From: Bacteroides sp.
Lineage (GTDB): Bacteria; Bacteroidota; Bacteroidia; Bacteroidales; Muribaculaceae
DNA: 64,000 nucleotides
Assembly: GCA_014802435.1 (NCBI GenBank)
Contig: JAAVCG010000006.1
Location: 62,001-126,000, forward strand
Direction: 5' to 3'
The notes beneath the pieces were generated by a model that was not told the DNA's origin, ran no database searches, and saw only the letters and a list, made by a program, of their open reading frames with translations. Below are positions 7,853 through 17,761 of the stretch, in pieces (the first letter of the stretch is position 1; the number at the start of each line of letters is the position of its first letter). The position numbers were made by a program, and so were the translations under genes.

Positions 7853-8703
7853 TGAAAGTCATTGTCCTGACTGGGCCGACGGCCTCCGGAAAGTCAGCTT
7901 TGGCCGTGAAATGGGCGCAGCAATGGGGATGTGAAATCATCTCTGCCGACTCCCGCCAGGTCTATCGCCATATGCCCATCTGCACGGCGGTGCCATCGGC
8001 TGAGGAGCGCGCCCTTGTTCCTCACCATCTGGTAGAGTTTCTGGAGCCTGCTGATTATTATTCCGCCGCCTGCTTTGAGGAAGACTCCCTGCGGCTCATT
8101 GCCGGGATGAAGCGCCGGGGAATGGACCGCGTGATTGTCTGCGGCGGCTCAATGATGTATATTGATGCCCTGACCCGCGGACTTGACTCCCTGCCCACCA
8201 TCTCCCCTGAAGTGCGCGCCGAAACGCTTCAATTCTTTGAGGATAAAGGAATTGAGGCGGTTCGCGCCGAGCTTCAGCGTCTTGACCCTATATACTATGC
8301 CGAGGCTGACCTGCAAAACCATCGGCGCCTGATTCATGCCCTGGAAATCATTCGCCAGAGCGGACGACCCGTCAGCGAGCTGCGCACGGGCCAACGCAAG
8401 CCTCGCCCCTTTGAGATTGAAAAATATGCCATAGACCTGCCTCGCGAGGAGCTTTTTGACCGCATCAATCGGCGCGTTGACTCAATGGTCAGCGCCGGCC
8501 TTGAAGAGGAGGCGCGGCGATTGCTCCCCCTGCGCGGCGAAAATGCGCTTAACACTGTGGGCTTCAAGGAGATGTTTGCCTGGTTTGACGGCCTGATGGA
8601 CCGCACGACCGCCATTGAGCGCATGAAGAAAAACACCCGCGTCTACGCAAAAAAACAGCTCACCTGGCTCAAGCGTGACCCGGAAATCCGCCGCCTCTCC
8701 TGA
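7852..8703 (+). CDS. miaA: tRNA dimethylallyltransferase MiaA
   Basis: This enzyme transfers a dimethylallyl group to A37 of tRNAs that read UNN codons. The P-loop GPTASGKS (residues 8-15) and ISADSRQVYRHM are the family signatures, and an R-rich C-terminal part with FKEMFAWFDG follows. At 283 aa it is slightly shorter than usual (about 300-315 aa). The ATG at 7852 overlaps the TGA of the cupin gene; an in-frame TTG at 7849 is a less likely start. Bacteroidetes often carry two miaA paralogues, so this may be one of two. Confidence 0.93.
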   Translation: MKVIVLTGPTASGKSALAVKWAQQWGCEIISADSRQVYRHMPICTAVPSAEERALVPHHLVEFLEPADYYSAACFEEDSLRLIAGMKRRGMDRVIVCGGSMMYIDALTRGLDSLPTISPEVRAETLQFFEDKGIEAVRAELQRLDPIYYAEADLQNHRRLIHALEIIRQSGRPVSELRTGQRKPRPFEIEKYAIDLPREELFDRINRRVDSMVSAGLEEEARRLLPLRGENALNTVGFKEMFAWFDGLMDRTTAIERMKKNTRVYAKKQLTWLKRDPEIRRLS

Positions 8704-8763
8704 CGGGGCGGGGTGTTGAAAAGTTTTTTGATTTTTTATTCGGTATTTTTCCGGAAAATTGCG

Positions 8764-8781
8764 TATCTTTGCAAGCGTATG
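8764..8781 (+). promoter_or_regulatory. -7 box abutting the dnaE start codon (leaderless promoter)
   Basis: TATCTTTG (8764-8771) ends 7 nt before the ATG at 8779-8781. Transcription starts a few bases after this box in Bacteroidetes, so the mRNA would begin at or next to the AUG. No good -33 box at 19-21 bp was seen. Confidence 0.65.
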
Positions 8782-11700
8782 GAGAAGTTTGTTCATTTGC
8801 ATGTGCATACCCAGTATTCATTGCTCGACGGCCAGGCCTCAGTTAAGGCTCTGGTCGATAAAGCTATTGCTGACGGCATGCCGGGCCTGGCGATTACTGA
8901 CCATGGCAATATGTTTGCAATCAAGGAGTTTTTCAACTATGTCAATAAGGTCAACAAGGGCCTCAAAGAGGAAGGAAAACCGGAGTTTAAGCCGATTTTC
9001 GGCTGTGAGATGTATGTTGCAAACAAGTCAATGCTTGAACATACTGACAAGAATGACCGCGGACGCCACCTGATAGTCCTGGCCAAGAATGAGACCGGTT
9101 ATCATAACCTCATCAAGCTCGTCAGCCGCGCTTACACTGACGGCTTCTATGGCCGCCCGCGAACCGACAAGACCGAACTGGCCAAGCATCGCGAGGGGCT
9201 GATTGTTGCCTCCGCCTGCATTGGCGGCGAGGTGCCCCAGCTGATTCGCGCCGGGCGCCTTGACGAGGCCGAGCAGACTATCCTTTGGTTCAAGGAAACG
9301 TTTGGCGAGGACTATTATCTTGAATTGCAACGTCATAAGGCTACGGTGCCCCGCGCCAATCATGAGTGTTACCCAATTCAGGTTGAGGTCAATAAGGTCC
9401 TCATTGACTTTGCCCGCAAGCATGACATCAAACTCATCTGCACTAACGACGTCCACTTCGTCAACGAAGAAGACGCCGAGGCCCATGACCGCCTGATTTG
9501 CATCAACTCCGGCAAGGACCTCAATGACCCGACCCGTATGCTCTACTCAAAGCAGGAATGGATGAAGACCACCGCCGAGATGAACGAGCTTTTCGGCGAC
9601 ATTCCCGAGGCCTTGGCCAATACGATTGAGATTCTGGATAAGGTTACCCCCTATTCAATTGACCATAAGCCGATTCTGCCTAACTTCCCGCTGCCTGACG
9701 GATTCACTGACAATGATGACTATCTGCGCTATCTGACCTATCAGGGAGCATATCGCCGCTGGGGCAAGGAGCTCACTGAGGAGCAGAAGGAACGCATTGA
9801 CTTTGAGCTGGACACCATTAAAAACATGGGTTTCCCGGGCTACTTCCTGATTGTGCAGGACTTTATTGCCGCCGGGCGTGCCCGTGGAGTGAGCATCGGC
9901 CCGGGGCGTGGCTCCGCCGCCGGTTCCGCCGTGGCTTACTGCCTGGATATCACTCAGATCGACCCTATCAAATATGACCTCCTCTTCGAGCGTTTCCTCA
10001 ATCCGGACCGTATCTCCCTCCCTGATATCGATATCGACTTTGATGATGACGGACGCGCCGACGTTTTGGCCTATGTGACTGAAAAGTATGGCGAAGAAAA
10101 AGTGGCCCGAATCATCACTTACGGCACTATGGCCGCCAAGAGCGCTATCAAGGATGTCGCCCGTGTGGAGCAACTCCCCCTGGCCGAGAGCAACCGTATT
10201 GCCAATCTCGTGCCCAAGCGTATGCCGGAAGTCAACGGCAAGGAGCTCAAGCCTACTCTCAAAAACTGTTATGAATACGTCCCCGAATTTAAGGACGAAC
10301 TCCGCAGCCAGAACCCCCTGGTTCGTGACACTCTCAAATATGCCCTCCAGCTTGAAGGAAACGTCCGCAATACCGGCGTACACGCCTGTGGCGTAATCAT
10401 TTGTCGCGACGCCGTCAGCGACTGGGTTCCCCTCTCGACGGCTACGGATAAGGACTCCGGCCTGAAGATGCTCGTGACCCAATATGAAGGCTCCGTCATT
10501 GAAGACACCGGACTCATCAAGATGGACTTCCTGGGGCTTAAAACGCTGTCAATCATCAAGGAAGCACTCAATAACATCAAGCTTACGCGCGACATTGACG
10601 TTGACATCGACACCATCCCCATTGACGACCCCAAGACCTATCAGCTCTACTCGGAGGGTCGAACCGTCGGCACTTTCCAGTTTGAATCGGCCGGAATGCA
10701 GAAGTATCTCCGTGAACTCCAGCCTACTACGTTTGAGGACCTCATTGCCATGAACGCCCTCTATCGTCCCGGCCCGATGGACTATATCCCTGACTTCATT
10801 AACCGTAAGCAAGGGCGCTCGCCGATTGTCTATGATATTCCCGAGATGGAGAAATATCTTAAGGATACTTATGGCGTCACCGTCTATCAGGAACAGGTGA
10901 TGCTCCTGAGCCGCCTGCTTGCCAACTTCACCCGAGGCGAGAGCGATACCCTCCGTAAGGCTATGGGTAAGAAGCTCATTGACAAGATGAACCATCTGAA
11001 AGGTAAGTTCATGGAGGGCGGTCAGGCCAACGGACATAAGCCCGAAGTGCTTGACAAAATCTGGAAAGACTGGGAAAAATTCGCCTCTTATGCCTTCAAT
11101 AAGAGCCACGCCACCTGTTATAGCTGGGTGGCCTTCCAAACTGCCTATCTCAAAGCCAATTACCCGGCGGAATACATGGCCGCCGTGCTCAGCCGCAACA
11201 AGAACGATAACGCCAAGCTGACGGTCTTCATGGACGAATGTAAGTCAATGAAAATCAAAGTCAAGGGCCCGGATATCAATGAATCGTTCAGCAACTTCGG
11301 TGTGAACTCCGCCGGCGATATCCGATTTGGAATGTCGGCAATCAAGGGCGTCGGCGAAGGAATTGTCAACGCAATCATCTCCGAGCGCCGCGCCAACGGG
11401 CCGTTTAAGGATATATATGACGTCGTTGAGCGAGTCGACATCTCCGCCGGGCTCAACCGCCGCACACTTGACAATATGGTCCTGGCCGGAGTTTTTGACT
11501 GCTTCGCTGACGATATCAAGCGTGAAGACTTCTTTGAAACCAACTCCAAGGACGAGACATTCTCCGAACAGCTCGTGCGCTATGGTCAAGCCTATCAGCG
11601 AGATAAGCAGGATCAGACCGTATCGCTCTTTGATATGTTTGGCGATGATACAAGCATCTCTCAGGCCGGACGCCCCCCAATCAAGCCCGCCGTGCCCTGG

Positions 11701-12345
11701 GTGAAGTCTGAATTGCTGGCCAAGGAGCGCGAACTCGTCGGCATGTATCTCTCATCTCATCCCCTCGAGCCTTACTATATGGAGCTTACCTATGGCTGCA
11801 CCTCAATCAAGGACTTCACAGGCGAGGACTCTACTCCTATTGAAGACAAGGAAATCCGCCTGGGCGGAATGGTCGTCGGCTTCGAAACAAGGCCCGGTAA
11901 CAAAGGCCCCTGGGGAATCCTCCGAATCGAGGACCTCACCGGAAGCACCGAGATGCGCCTCTTCGGCCAGACTTATGCGCAATTTAACAGCTATTGCACT
12001 ACCGGACAGCAAATCATTGTCACCGGTAAGTATCAGCGCCGTTATGGAGGCGAGGAATTGCGCTTCAACATCACTGACATCTCCCTGCTCAGTAACCGTA
12101 AGGGCAAGGTCGTCAGCGGAATAACCATCTTCCTCGAGACCGATACCGTCAATCCGGCGCTTGCCGAAATCCTCTCTGACGCCTCGGCTGCCTATGTTGA
12201 AGGTGAGATGGCCGCTCTGAGAATCATGCTCTATGATCCCGCCCTGAATCGCCGGTTATCATTGGCCGGCTCTAAACATATTGCCCTCAATAAGGGTTTA
12301 ATCGATAAGCTCGAATCTCTTGACATTGAATATCATATTAATTAA
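8779..12345 (+). CDS. dnaE: DNA polymerase III subunit alpha
   Basis: This is the replicative polymerase catalytic subunit (1188 aa). The start is set at MEKFVHLHVHTQYSLLDG, the conserved beginning of the PHP domain; the longer frame from 8713 overlaps the promoter. The PHP domain covers about residues 1-290. The palm contains GPGRGSAAGSAVAYCL and the catalytic PDIDIDFDDDGR. A helix-hairpin-helix region and an OB-fold (around residues 1010-1090) follow before a short C-terminal domain. All look intact. The gene stands alone at its 5' side with a leaderless-type promoter and is followed 31 nt later by thioredoxin, with no terminator between. Confidence 0.97.
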   Translation: MEKFVHLHVHTQYSLLDGQASVKALVDKAIADGMPGLAITDHGNMFAIKEFFNYVNKVNKGLKEEGKPEFKPIFGCEMYVANKSMLEHTDKNDRGRHLIVLAKNETGYHNLIKLVSRAYTDGFYGRPRTDKTELAKHREGLIVASACIGGEVPQLIRAGRLDEAEQTILWFKETFGEDYYLELQRHKATVPRANHECYPIQVEVNKVLIDFARKHDIKLICTNDVHFVNEEDAEAHDRLICINSGKDLNDPTRMLYSKQEWMKTTAEMNELFGDIPEALANTIEILDKVTPYSIDHKPILPNFPLPDGFTDNDDYLRYLTYQGAYRRWGKELTEEQKERIDFELDTIKNMGFPGYFLIVQDFIAAGRARGVSIGPGRGSAAGSAVAYCLDITQIDPIKYDLLFERFLNPDRISLPDIDIDFDDDGRADVLAYVTEKYGEEKVARIITYGTMAAKSAIKDVARVEQLPLAESNRIANLVPKRMPEVNGKELKPTLKNCYEYVPEFKDELRSQNPLVRDTLKYALQLEGNVRNTGVHACGVIICRDAVSDWVPLSTATDKDSGLKMLVTQYEGSVIEDTGLIKMDFLGLKTLSIIKEALNNIKLTRDIDVDIDTIPIDDPKTYQLYSEGRTVGTFQFESAGMQKYLRELQPTTFEDLIAMNALYRPGPMDYIPDFINRKQGRSPIVYDIPEMEKYLKDTYGVTVYQEQVMLLSRLLANFTRGESDTLRKAMGKKLIDKMNHLKGKFMEGGQANGHKPEVLDKIWKDWEKFASYAFNKSHATCYSWVAFQTAYLKANYPAEYMAAVLSRNKNDNAKLTVFMDECKSMKIKVKGPDINESFSNFGVNSAGDIRFGMSAIKGVGEGIVNAIISERRANGPFKDIYDVVERVDISAGLNRRTLDNMVLAGVFDCFADDIKREDFFETNSKDETFSEQLVRYGQAYQRDKQDQTVSLFDMFGDDTSISQAGRPPIKPAVPWVKSELLAKERELVGMYLSSHPLEPYYMELTYGCTSIKDFTGEDSTPIEDKEIRLGGMVVGFETRPGNKGPWGILRIEDLTGSTEMRLFGQTYAQFNSYCTTGQQIIVTGKYQRRYGGEELRFNITDISLLSNRKGKVVSGITIFLETDTVNPALAEILSDASAAYVEGEMAALRIMLYDPALNRRLSLAGSKHIALNKGLIDKLESLDIEYHIN

Positions 12346-12376
12346 CAAATAATTCTTAACTAACCATTAATAAATT

Positions 12377-12700
12377 ATGGCACAGACTTTTACTGACGAG
12401 AATATCCATGACATCATTGCCTCCGGCAAGCCCGTGATGATCGATTTTTGGGCCACTTGGTGCGGTCCCTGCGTCGGCATGAGCCCCGCAATCGACGCCG
12501 TGGCCGAAGAATATGCCGGCCGTGTCGAAGTTGGCAAGTACAATGTCGACGAACAAAATGACCTGGCGATGAAGTATCGCATCATGTCCATCCCCACTAT
12601 TCTGACCTTCAAGGATGGAAAGAAGACTGACCTTCGCCTCGTCGGCGCCCAGAGCATTGAGAAGCTCCGCGAAACGCTCGATGCCCTCCTCGCCCTCTAA
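12377..12700 (+). CDS. trxA: Thioredoxin
   Basis: A 107-aa single-domain cytoplasmic thioredoxin with the active site W28-C-G-P-C32 in the ATWCGPC context and the cis-proline loop MSIPTILTF. It reduces protein disulfides using electrons from thioredoxin reductase. There is no signal peptide. It is placed between dnaE and a DUF4301 gene in the same direction with short gaps, so partial cotranscription is possible. Confidence 0.95.
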   Translation: MAQTFTDENIHDIIASGKPVMIDFWATWCGPCVGMSPAIDAVAEEYAGRVEVGKYNVDEQNDLAMKYRIMSIPTILTFKDGKKTDLRLVGAQSIEKLRETLDALLAL

Positions 12701-12741
12701 ATAGAGAATCATAATTCCCTCATAACCTTAATGAAAACACC

Positions 12742-14262
12742 ATGAAATTCACTGAAACAGACCTGAAAACACTCGCCGCAAAGGGAATAACCCCCGAGCA
12801 GGCACAAGCTCAACTTGAGCGTTTCAAGACCGGATTTCCGGAGCTGACCGTAGTGGATTCCGCTACGGTTGGCCACGGAATCTGCCGCCTTGACCCCGAG
12901 GCCCAAAAGGCCGCCGAAGCACGCTGGGAACAGTATCTGGCCGACGGAGGAACCGCCTGTAAGTTCGTCCCCGCTTCAGGCGCCGCCTCGCGTATGTTTA
13001 AAGCGCTCTTTGCGTTTGTCGATGGCACTGACGAGCAGGCTAAGCCCGGCTCTGACGTGGCCGAAGTGATTACCCGCATCCATGATTTCGCGTTTTATCC
13101 CGCCCTCAATGATGTTTGCCGCCAACTCTACGGGCTGACCGTCGACGAGCTGCGTGCCACCGGACGCCAAAAGGATATTATCCGCGCCATAATCTCCGGC
13201 TCCGGGCTTAATTACGGACAGCTCCCCAAGGGATTGCTCCAATTCCACGCCTATGGGCCTGATGGCGCGCGCACTCCCGTTGCCGAACACATTGCCGAGG
13301 GCGCCGCGACGGCCGCTGCCGCCGGAGGTACGCTCAATCTCCATTTCACCGTGAGCCCCGCCCACAGAGCCTTGTTTGAGGCCGAATTGGCCAAGCTGAT
13401 TCCCGCCGCCGAGGTTAAGTATGGTGTAAAAATCAATGCGTCGCTCTCGGAGCAAAAGGCCTTTACTGACACCATCGCCGCCAATGCTGACGGTACTCCT
13501 TTCCGTGATTCCGAGGGCAAACTCCTTTTCCGCCCGGGAGGACATGGCGCTCTGATTCAGAATCTTAATGATATGGAATCAGCCGTGGTCTTCGTTAAAA
13601 ACATTGATAACGTGGTCCCTGACTCCAAGCGGGAATCAACCGTGAAATGGAAGAAAATCCTTGCCGGATACCTCGTTCAGGTCCATGACCGCATTGCCGA
13701 ATATCTTCGCGAGCTCCGCTCCGGCCATTCAACCATTGAGCGTCAGCGCGAAATGATTGCATTCCTCCATGATGTGCTCCAAGTCAGGGATTCGCGCATG
13801 AAAACCCTCTCTGATGCTGACCTTGAGCAGTTCCTCCTGACCAAGTTTGACCGTCCGCTGCGCGTTTGCGGCATGGTGGTCAATGAGGGCGAACCCGGCG
13901 GCGGACCTTACCTGACGGTCAACCCTGACGGCTCTTCATCGCCTCAAATCCTTGAAAGTCATCAGATTGCCCCGCAGTTTAAGGAGCTTATGGCCAAGGC
14001 GACTCATTTTAATCCCGTCGACCTGGTTTGCTATATTCAGGACCCTGACGGAAAGCCTTATAACCTGCCGCAGTTCGTTGACCATGCAACCGGGTTCATC
14101 TCATCCAAGTCAGCTCAGGGACGTGAACTCCGAGCCCTGGAGTTGCCCGGACTCTGGAATGGAGCCATGAGTGACTGGAACACGGTGTTTGTCGAGGTTC
14201 CCGCCTCCACTTTTAATCCCGTGAAGACGGTTAATGACCTCCTGCGCCCCGTTCATTCTTAA
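12742..14262 (+). CDS. DUF4301 family protein
   Basis: The 506-aa protein starts MKFTETDLKTLAAKGIT, followed by a QLERFKTGFP segment, the characteristic opening of the DUF4301 family found mainly in Bacteroidetes. Family members lack an assigned biochemical role. Visible conserved-looking stretches are VPASGAASRMFKALF (around residue 80), FRPGGHGALIQNLN (around 255) and CGMVVNEGEPGGGPY (around 375); the first and last are glycine-rich loops that could bind a nucleotide or sugar phosphate, which is inference. No signal peptide or membrane segment. The gene converges on the FtsX-like permease gene with only 5 nt between stops and no visible terminator. Confidence 0.85.
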   Translation: MKFTETDLKTLAAKGITPEQAQAQLERFKTGFPELTVVDSATVGHGICRLDPEAQKAAEARWEQYLADGGTACKFVPASGAASRMFKALFAFVDGTDEQAKPGSDVAEVITRIHDFAFYPALNDVCRQLYGLTVDELRATGRQKDIIRAIISGSGLNYGQLPKGLLQFHAYGPDGARTPVAEHIAEGAATAAAAGGTLNLHFTVSPAHRALFEAELAKLIPAAEVKYGVKINASLSEQKAFTDTIAANADGTPFRDSEGKLLFRPGGHGALIQNLNDMESAVVFVKNIDNVVPDSKRESTVKWKKILAGYLVQVHDRIAEYLRELRSGHSTIERQREMIAFLHDVLQVRDSRMKTLSDADLEQFLLTKFDRPLRVCGMVVNEGEPGGGPYLTVNPDGSSSPQILESHQIAPQFKELMAKATHFNPVDLVCYIQDPDGKPYNLPQFVDHATGFISSKSAQGRELRALELPGLWNGAMSDWNTVFVEVPASTFNPVKTVNDLLRPVHS

Positions 14263-14267
14263 GGCGC

Positions 14268-15455
14268 TTATTCATACCTCATTGTCTGTGCCGGCGAGAT
14301 GCGAGCAATCGTAATCGCCGGCAATATCAGTATCAGCCAGCTGAGTATCAGCGCCCCGAGATTGATGCCGATAAACCAGCCCGGGGAGAGGTTGACCGGA
14401 ACATGGTCAACATAATATGACGCCGGGTCAAGCGGGATAATGTGAGTAAAGTGCTGAATCGCTATAATCATGAGCGCCAGGAGATTACCCCATAAAAGTC
14501 CGCGGCAGACAAGGCGCTCGGCCATCAGCATGAACACATGGCGAATCATCCTGTTAGGCGCCCCTAAGGCTTTGAGCAGGCCGATGGTCTTCACCCGCTC
14601 TAAAATGATGATGAAGAGCGACGAAATCAGCGTAACCGCCGCCACTATTGACATCAGAATCAGTATTACTATGACGTTAGTGTCAATCAGGTTGAGCCAT
14701 GAAAAGAACTGACTGTCAGTCTGATAAATGTCGGTCAACGCATATGCTCCGCTGAGTCGGCCCGAATAATAAGCCGTCAGCAGCTGGGAATGAAGCTCCG
14801 CGGCAAGGGACTTGACGTCATCGGGATTGACATTGCTGAATCCGATTGTCTGCACATATCCGTCGGGCAAATTCCGCAGGCGTCCGGGCAGCAGAGGCGA
14901 GCAGTAGGCCACTTCCCGGTCATGTTCGCTGATAGTTGTGGAATAAATGGAGTCAACCCGCAGGGCGCGTACCCGCAAGCGGTTGTCAATGAAGAAATAA
15001 GCCGGAATTTTGTCGCCTACTGAAAGGTTGAGCGCCGATGCCTGCTGGCGGCTCAGAAAAAGCGAATTGAGGCTGTCGGCCGGAATGGCATTGTTCCCTT
15101 CAAGGCTGACGGCAAGGAAGTCGTCCGGAGTCTTGAGAATGCTGGAAATTGACGTATGTCCCTCGGCCTTAACCCCTTGCGGCAAGGTGATTGCTGCCAT
15201 CGGCTCTGACATTGGAAATGGCGCGGGATTCTCTTCATCGTCATAGCCCGTCAGGGTAATGGCGTCGCTCAGCGAGAAGACTTGCTGCCGGACCTCATTC
15301 TTGAATCCGCGCATGATAGCGACGGAGAGGAGCATGACGAGGATGGAAAGTGCTACACCCGCAATGGCCACTCCGACGGCGGCTGATACGCGCTTCTGTC
15401 CCGGTTGTTTCCAGGCCAGGCGCCGCGCAAGGGTCAGCTCAATTCCGTTTTTCAC
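14268..15455 (-). CDS. FtsX/LolE-like ABC transporter permease
   Basis: The protein has the LolC/E-type layout: one N-terminal membrane helix (VAIAGVALSILVMLLSVAIM), a periplasmic domain of about 200 residues, and three C-terminal helices of an FtsX domain. The start is uncertain. A GTG at 15455 gives a protein starting VKNGIELTLARRLAW, where LARRLAW matches the usual beginning of such permeases; an ATG at 15503 would overlap the phosphatase gene by 65 nt. Family members extract lipoproteins from the inner membrane together with an ATPase, which is not encoded nearby. It is the last gene of the nine-gene reverse cluster and overlaps the previous gene by 17 nt. Confidence 0.85.
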   Translation of the reverse strand: MKNGIELTLARRLAWKQPGQKRVSAAVGVAIAGVALSILVMLLSVAIMRGFKNEVRQQVFSLSDAITLTGYDDEENPAPFPMSEPMAAITLPQGVKAEGHTSISSILKTPDDFLAVSLEGNNAIPADSLNSLFLSRQQASALNLSVGDKIPAYFFIDNRLRVRALRVDSIYSTTISEHDREVAYCSPLLPGRLRNLPDGYVQTIGFSNVNPDDVKSLAAELHSQLLTAYYSGRLSGAYALTDIYQTDSQFFSWLNLIDTNVIVILILMSIVAAVTLISSLFIIILERVKTIGLLKALGAPNRMIRHVFMLMAERLVCRGLLWGNLLALMIIAIQHFTHIIPLDPASYYVDHVPVNLSPGWFIGINLGALILSWLILILPAITIARISPAQTMRYE

Positions 15456-15939
15456 TCTCCAGGCTGTTGTAGAGATTGAGGCAGGCGTCTTGAAGCAGGT
15501 CAAGGACTAATTCAAACCCCTCGGCCCCTTCATAATAGGGGTCAGGAACATGGTCATAACGTGCTCCGGGGCTGAAAAACTCGGCCATCCCGTGGATTTT
15601 CCTGGCTGCCTCTACGCTCGGAGCCTTGCGACGCAGATTGGTCAGATTCATGGAATCCATACCTATGATGAGGTCAAAATCCTCAAAATCTTCCGTAGTG
15701 ACCTGGCGGCAATGGTGAACGAGCTCCAGCCCCCGTTGGCGTGCATGAACGCGCATACGCGAGTCCGGCAGTTCGCCGATGTGGTAGCCGCCCGTGCCGG
15801 CGGAATCTACCGTGTAACGCTCCAGAGCCTGATTTTCACGCAGAATCTCAAGAAACACTCCCTCGGCTGCCGGGCTCCGGCAGATATTACCCAGGCAGAC
15901 AAACAGTATTTTGACGGGCTTTTTCTCTTGGTTATTCAT
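15439..15939 (-). CDS. Low-molecular-weight protein tyrosine phosphatase
   Basis: The start is taken at the ATG overlapping the stop of the acyl-CoA ligase gene (MNNQEKKPVKILFVCLGN). The P-loop C15-L-G-N-I-C-R21-S is the CX5R active site, and the general acid loop is DPYYEG. The protein is 166 aa, normal for the family. It dephosphorylates tyrosine or arginine side chains; in Bacteroidetes the targets are mostly unknown. Its position between an acyl-CoA ligase and a permease gives no firm hint. Confidence 0.93.
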   Translation of the reverse strand: MNNQEKKPVKILFVCLGNICRSPAAEGVFLEILRENQALERYTVDSAGTGGYHIGELPDSRMRVHARQRGLELVHHCRQVTTEDFEDFDLIIGMDSMNLTNLRRKAPSVEAARKIHGMAEFFSPGARYDHVPDPYYEGAEGFELVLDLLQDACLNLYNSLESEKRN

Positions 15940-17725
15940 ACATTTTATCAATCAGTTCTGCATAATGTTCAATTACCACTCTGCGGCGCACTTTCAGGGT
16001 GTTGGTCAGCTCGCCGCGCTCCATGCTGAAGGGCGTCGTCAGCAGCGTGAACCGCTTGATTTGCTCATGATGAGCCAGGTCTGCGGTGAGTTTCTCGATT
16101 TTCTGCATGACGTATTCATTCACCTTGGGGTTGGAGGCTAATTCCTCGCGGGTCATCACTCCCAGGTGATTGTCGGCGGCAAACTTGGCCAAGGCCTTGA
16201 AGTCAGGAACGATGAGGGCCGAAACGAACTTGCGCTTGTCTCCAATAATGGCCACCTGCTCAAAAATAGGGTCGGCGCCAAGGCGGCTTTCCAGAGCCTG
16301 AGGGGCGATGTATTTGCCGTTTGATGACTTAAACAGGTCCTTGATGCGGTCTGTGAGGAAAATGTTACCCTGGGCGTCGATGCGTCCGGCGTCGCCAGTG
16401 TGAAGCCAGCCGTCGGCGGTAAATGCTTCGGCCGAGGCCTCCGGCAGTTTGTAATATCCGGCCATGATGGTCGGACCCTTGATTTGGATTTCGTTATTGT
16501 CGCCGATGCGCACTTTCAGGCCGCTCAGGGCGGTGCCCACCGAGCCGATGGCATATTCCGTTTCCGGATAGCAGGAAACTGTGGCGGTTGATTCGCTCAG
16601 TCCGTAGCCAATGCACATGTTTATGCCGACACTCTGACAGAACTCCACGATCTCCGTGGCTATCGGGGCGCCCGCCGTCGGGAAGAGCTTGCCGTTTTGG
16701 ACGCCGATTGCCGCGCGGAGCTTGCGGAAGATGCGCCCGTTATAGAGCTGATATTCGCGTTCAAGCATGGCCGGAACTTTCAGCCCCATGCGCACATATT
16801 CAAGGTTGCGGCGCTTACCGACGGCCAAGGCGCGCTTGGCCATTGTGCGGCTGATGGTGCCCATGGCCTCGATTTTTTCCATGACGATGGTGTAGACCTT
16901 CTCCCAGAAGCGCGGTACCGCACACATGCAGTTTGGCGCTACTTCGCGCAGGGTCTGCTGAATGCGGCTCGTGTCGCGGTTAACGTAGATAGGCATCGAG
17001 AAGGTCAGGCAGAAGCAGCTCCAGGCCATCTCGAAGATATGGCTCAGCGGGAGGAAGCAGAGCGAGGTGTTGCCCGCCTTGAGCATGGTCAGGCGCTGAT
17101 GGTTCAGCTCTATGGCCGCCGAGAAGTTCCCGTGGGTCAGGATGGCCCCTTTGGGCTGTCCGGTCGTGCCCGAGGTATAGAGCAGGGTGGCGATGTCGTC
17201 AGGCATGCATTGCCCGGCGCGGAGGGTCACTTCCTTGGTCAGCTCTTCCGAGGCCTTGGCCCCGCGGGCAAGGAGGTCGGCAAAGTGAATGGAGGTGTTA
17301 TCGTCCGCATCAAACTGAATGGCCGGGTCGGCGGCGATAATTTGCTTGACCCCGACCTTGCGGGCCGTTTCATAGTGCGTCTGATTGCCGACGAGGATAA
17401 ACTTAATCTCCGCATTCTCGACGATGTACTTGACCTGGTCAAACGATGATGTGGCATAAATATTGACCGGGAAGGCGCGTAATTGCCATGCCGCAAAGTC
17501 TGTCATCAGGATTTCCGGGCGATTTTCAGAGAAGATGCCGATGGATTCCTGCACTCCGAGTCCCATCTCGGCAAGGGCGGCGGCCAGGGCCAGCACATTA
17601 TCGGCAAAATGGGCGCGGCTGACGGGGAGCCATTTTGTTTTGCCGTTGATTTCTGCCGGGAAATAGAGCGCCGTCATTTCCGGATTGGTTATATTGCGGG
17701 GTACTGAGGTCAATACGGGAATCAT
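15932..17725 (-). CDS. Long-chain fatty acid-CoA ligase (AMP-binding)
   Basis: The 597-aa protein has the AMP-binding P-loop YTSGTTGQPKGAILTHGN (around residue 185), a GYGLSEST motif, and the C-terminal hinge LHTGDAGRIDAQG with DRIKDLFKSSNGKYI. These are the features of FAA1-type long-chain acyl-CoA synthetases, which activate fatty acids with ATP and CoA. It is separated from the corC-like gene by 36 nt and its end overlaps the phosphatase start by 8 nt, so it is part of the reverse cluster. Incorporation of host or dietary fatty acids into membrane lipids is a reasonable role, but no beta-oxidation genes are nearby. Confidence 0.93.
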   Translation of the reverse strand: MIPVLTSVPRNITNPEMTALYFPAEINGKTKWLPVSRAHFADNVLALAAALAEMGLGVQESIGIFSENRPEILMTDFAAWQLRAFPVNIYATSSFDQVKYIVENAEIKFILVGNQTHYETARKVGVKQIIAADPAIQFDADDNTSIHFADLLARGAKASEELTKEVTLRAGQCMPDDIATLLYTSGTTGQPKGAILTHGNFSAAIELNHQRLTMLKAGNTSLCFLPLSHIFEMAWSCFCLTFSMPIYVNRDTSRIQQTLREVAPNCMCAVPRFWEKVYTIVMEKIEAMGTISRTMAKRALAVGKRRNLEYVRMGLKVPAMLEREYQLYNGRIFRKLRAAIGVQNGKLFPTAGAPIATEIVEFCQSVGINMCIGYGLSESTATVSCYPETEYAIGSVGTALSGLKVRIGDNNEIQIKGPTIMAGYYKLPEASAEAFTADGWLHTGDAGRIDAQGNIFLTDRIKDLFKSSNGKYIAPQALESRLGADPIFEQVAIIGDKRKFVSALIVPDFKALAKFAADNHLGVMTREELASNPKVNEYVMQKIEKLTADLAHHEQIKRFTLLTTPFSMERGELTNTLKVRRRVVIEHYAELIDKMYE

Positions 17726-17761
17726 AATTTTCTGATTTTTAGGGTGGGTAGGGGGTGGTGG

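Noticed and set aside
8713..8778. 22-residue N-terminal extension of DnaE
   Set aside because: It contains the promoter box and the known family start is at MEKFVHLHVH.
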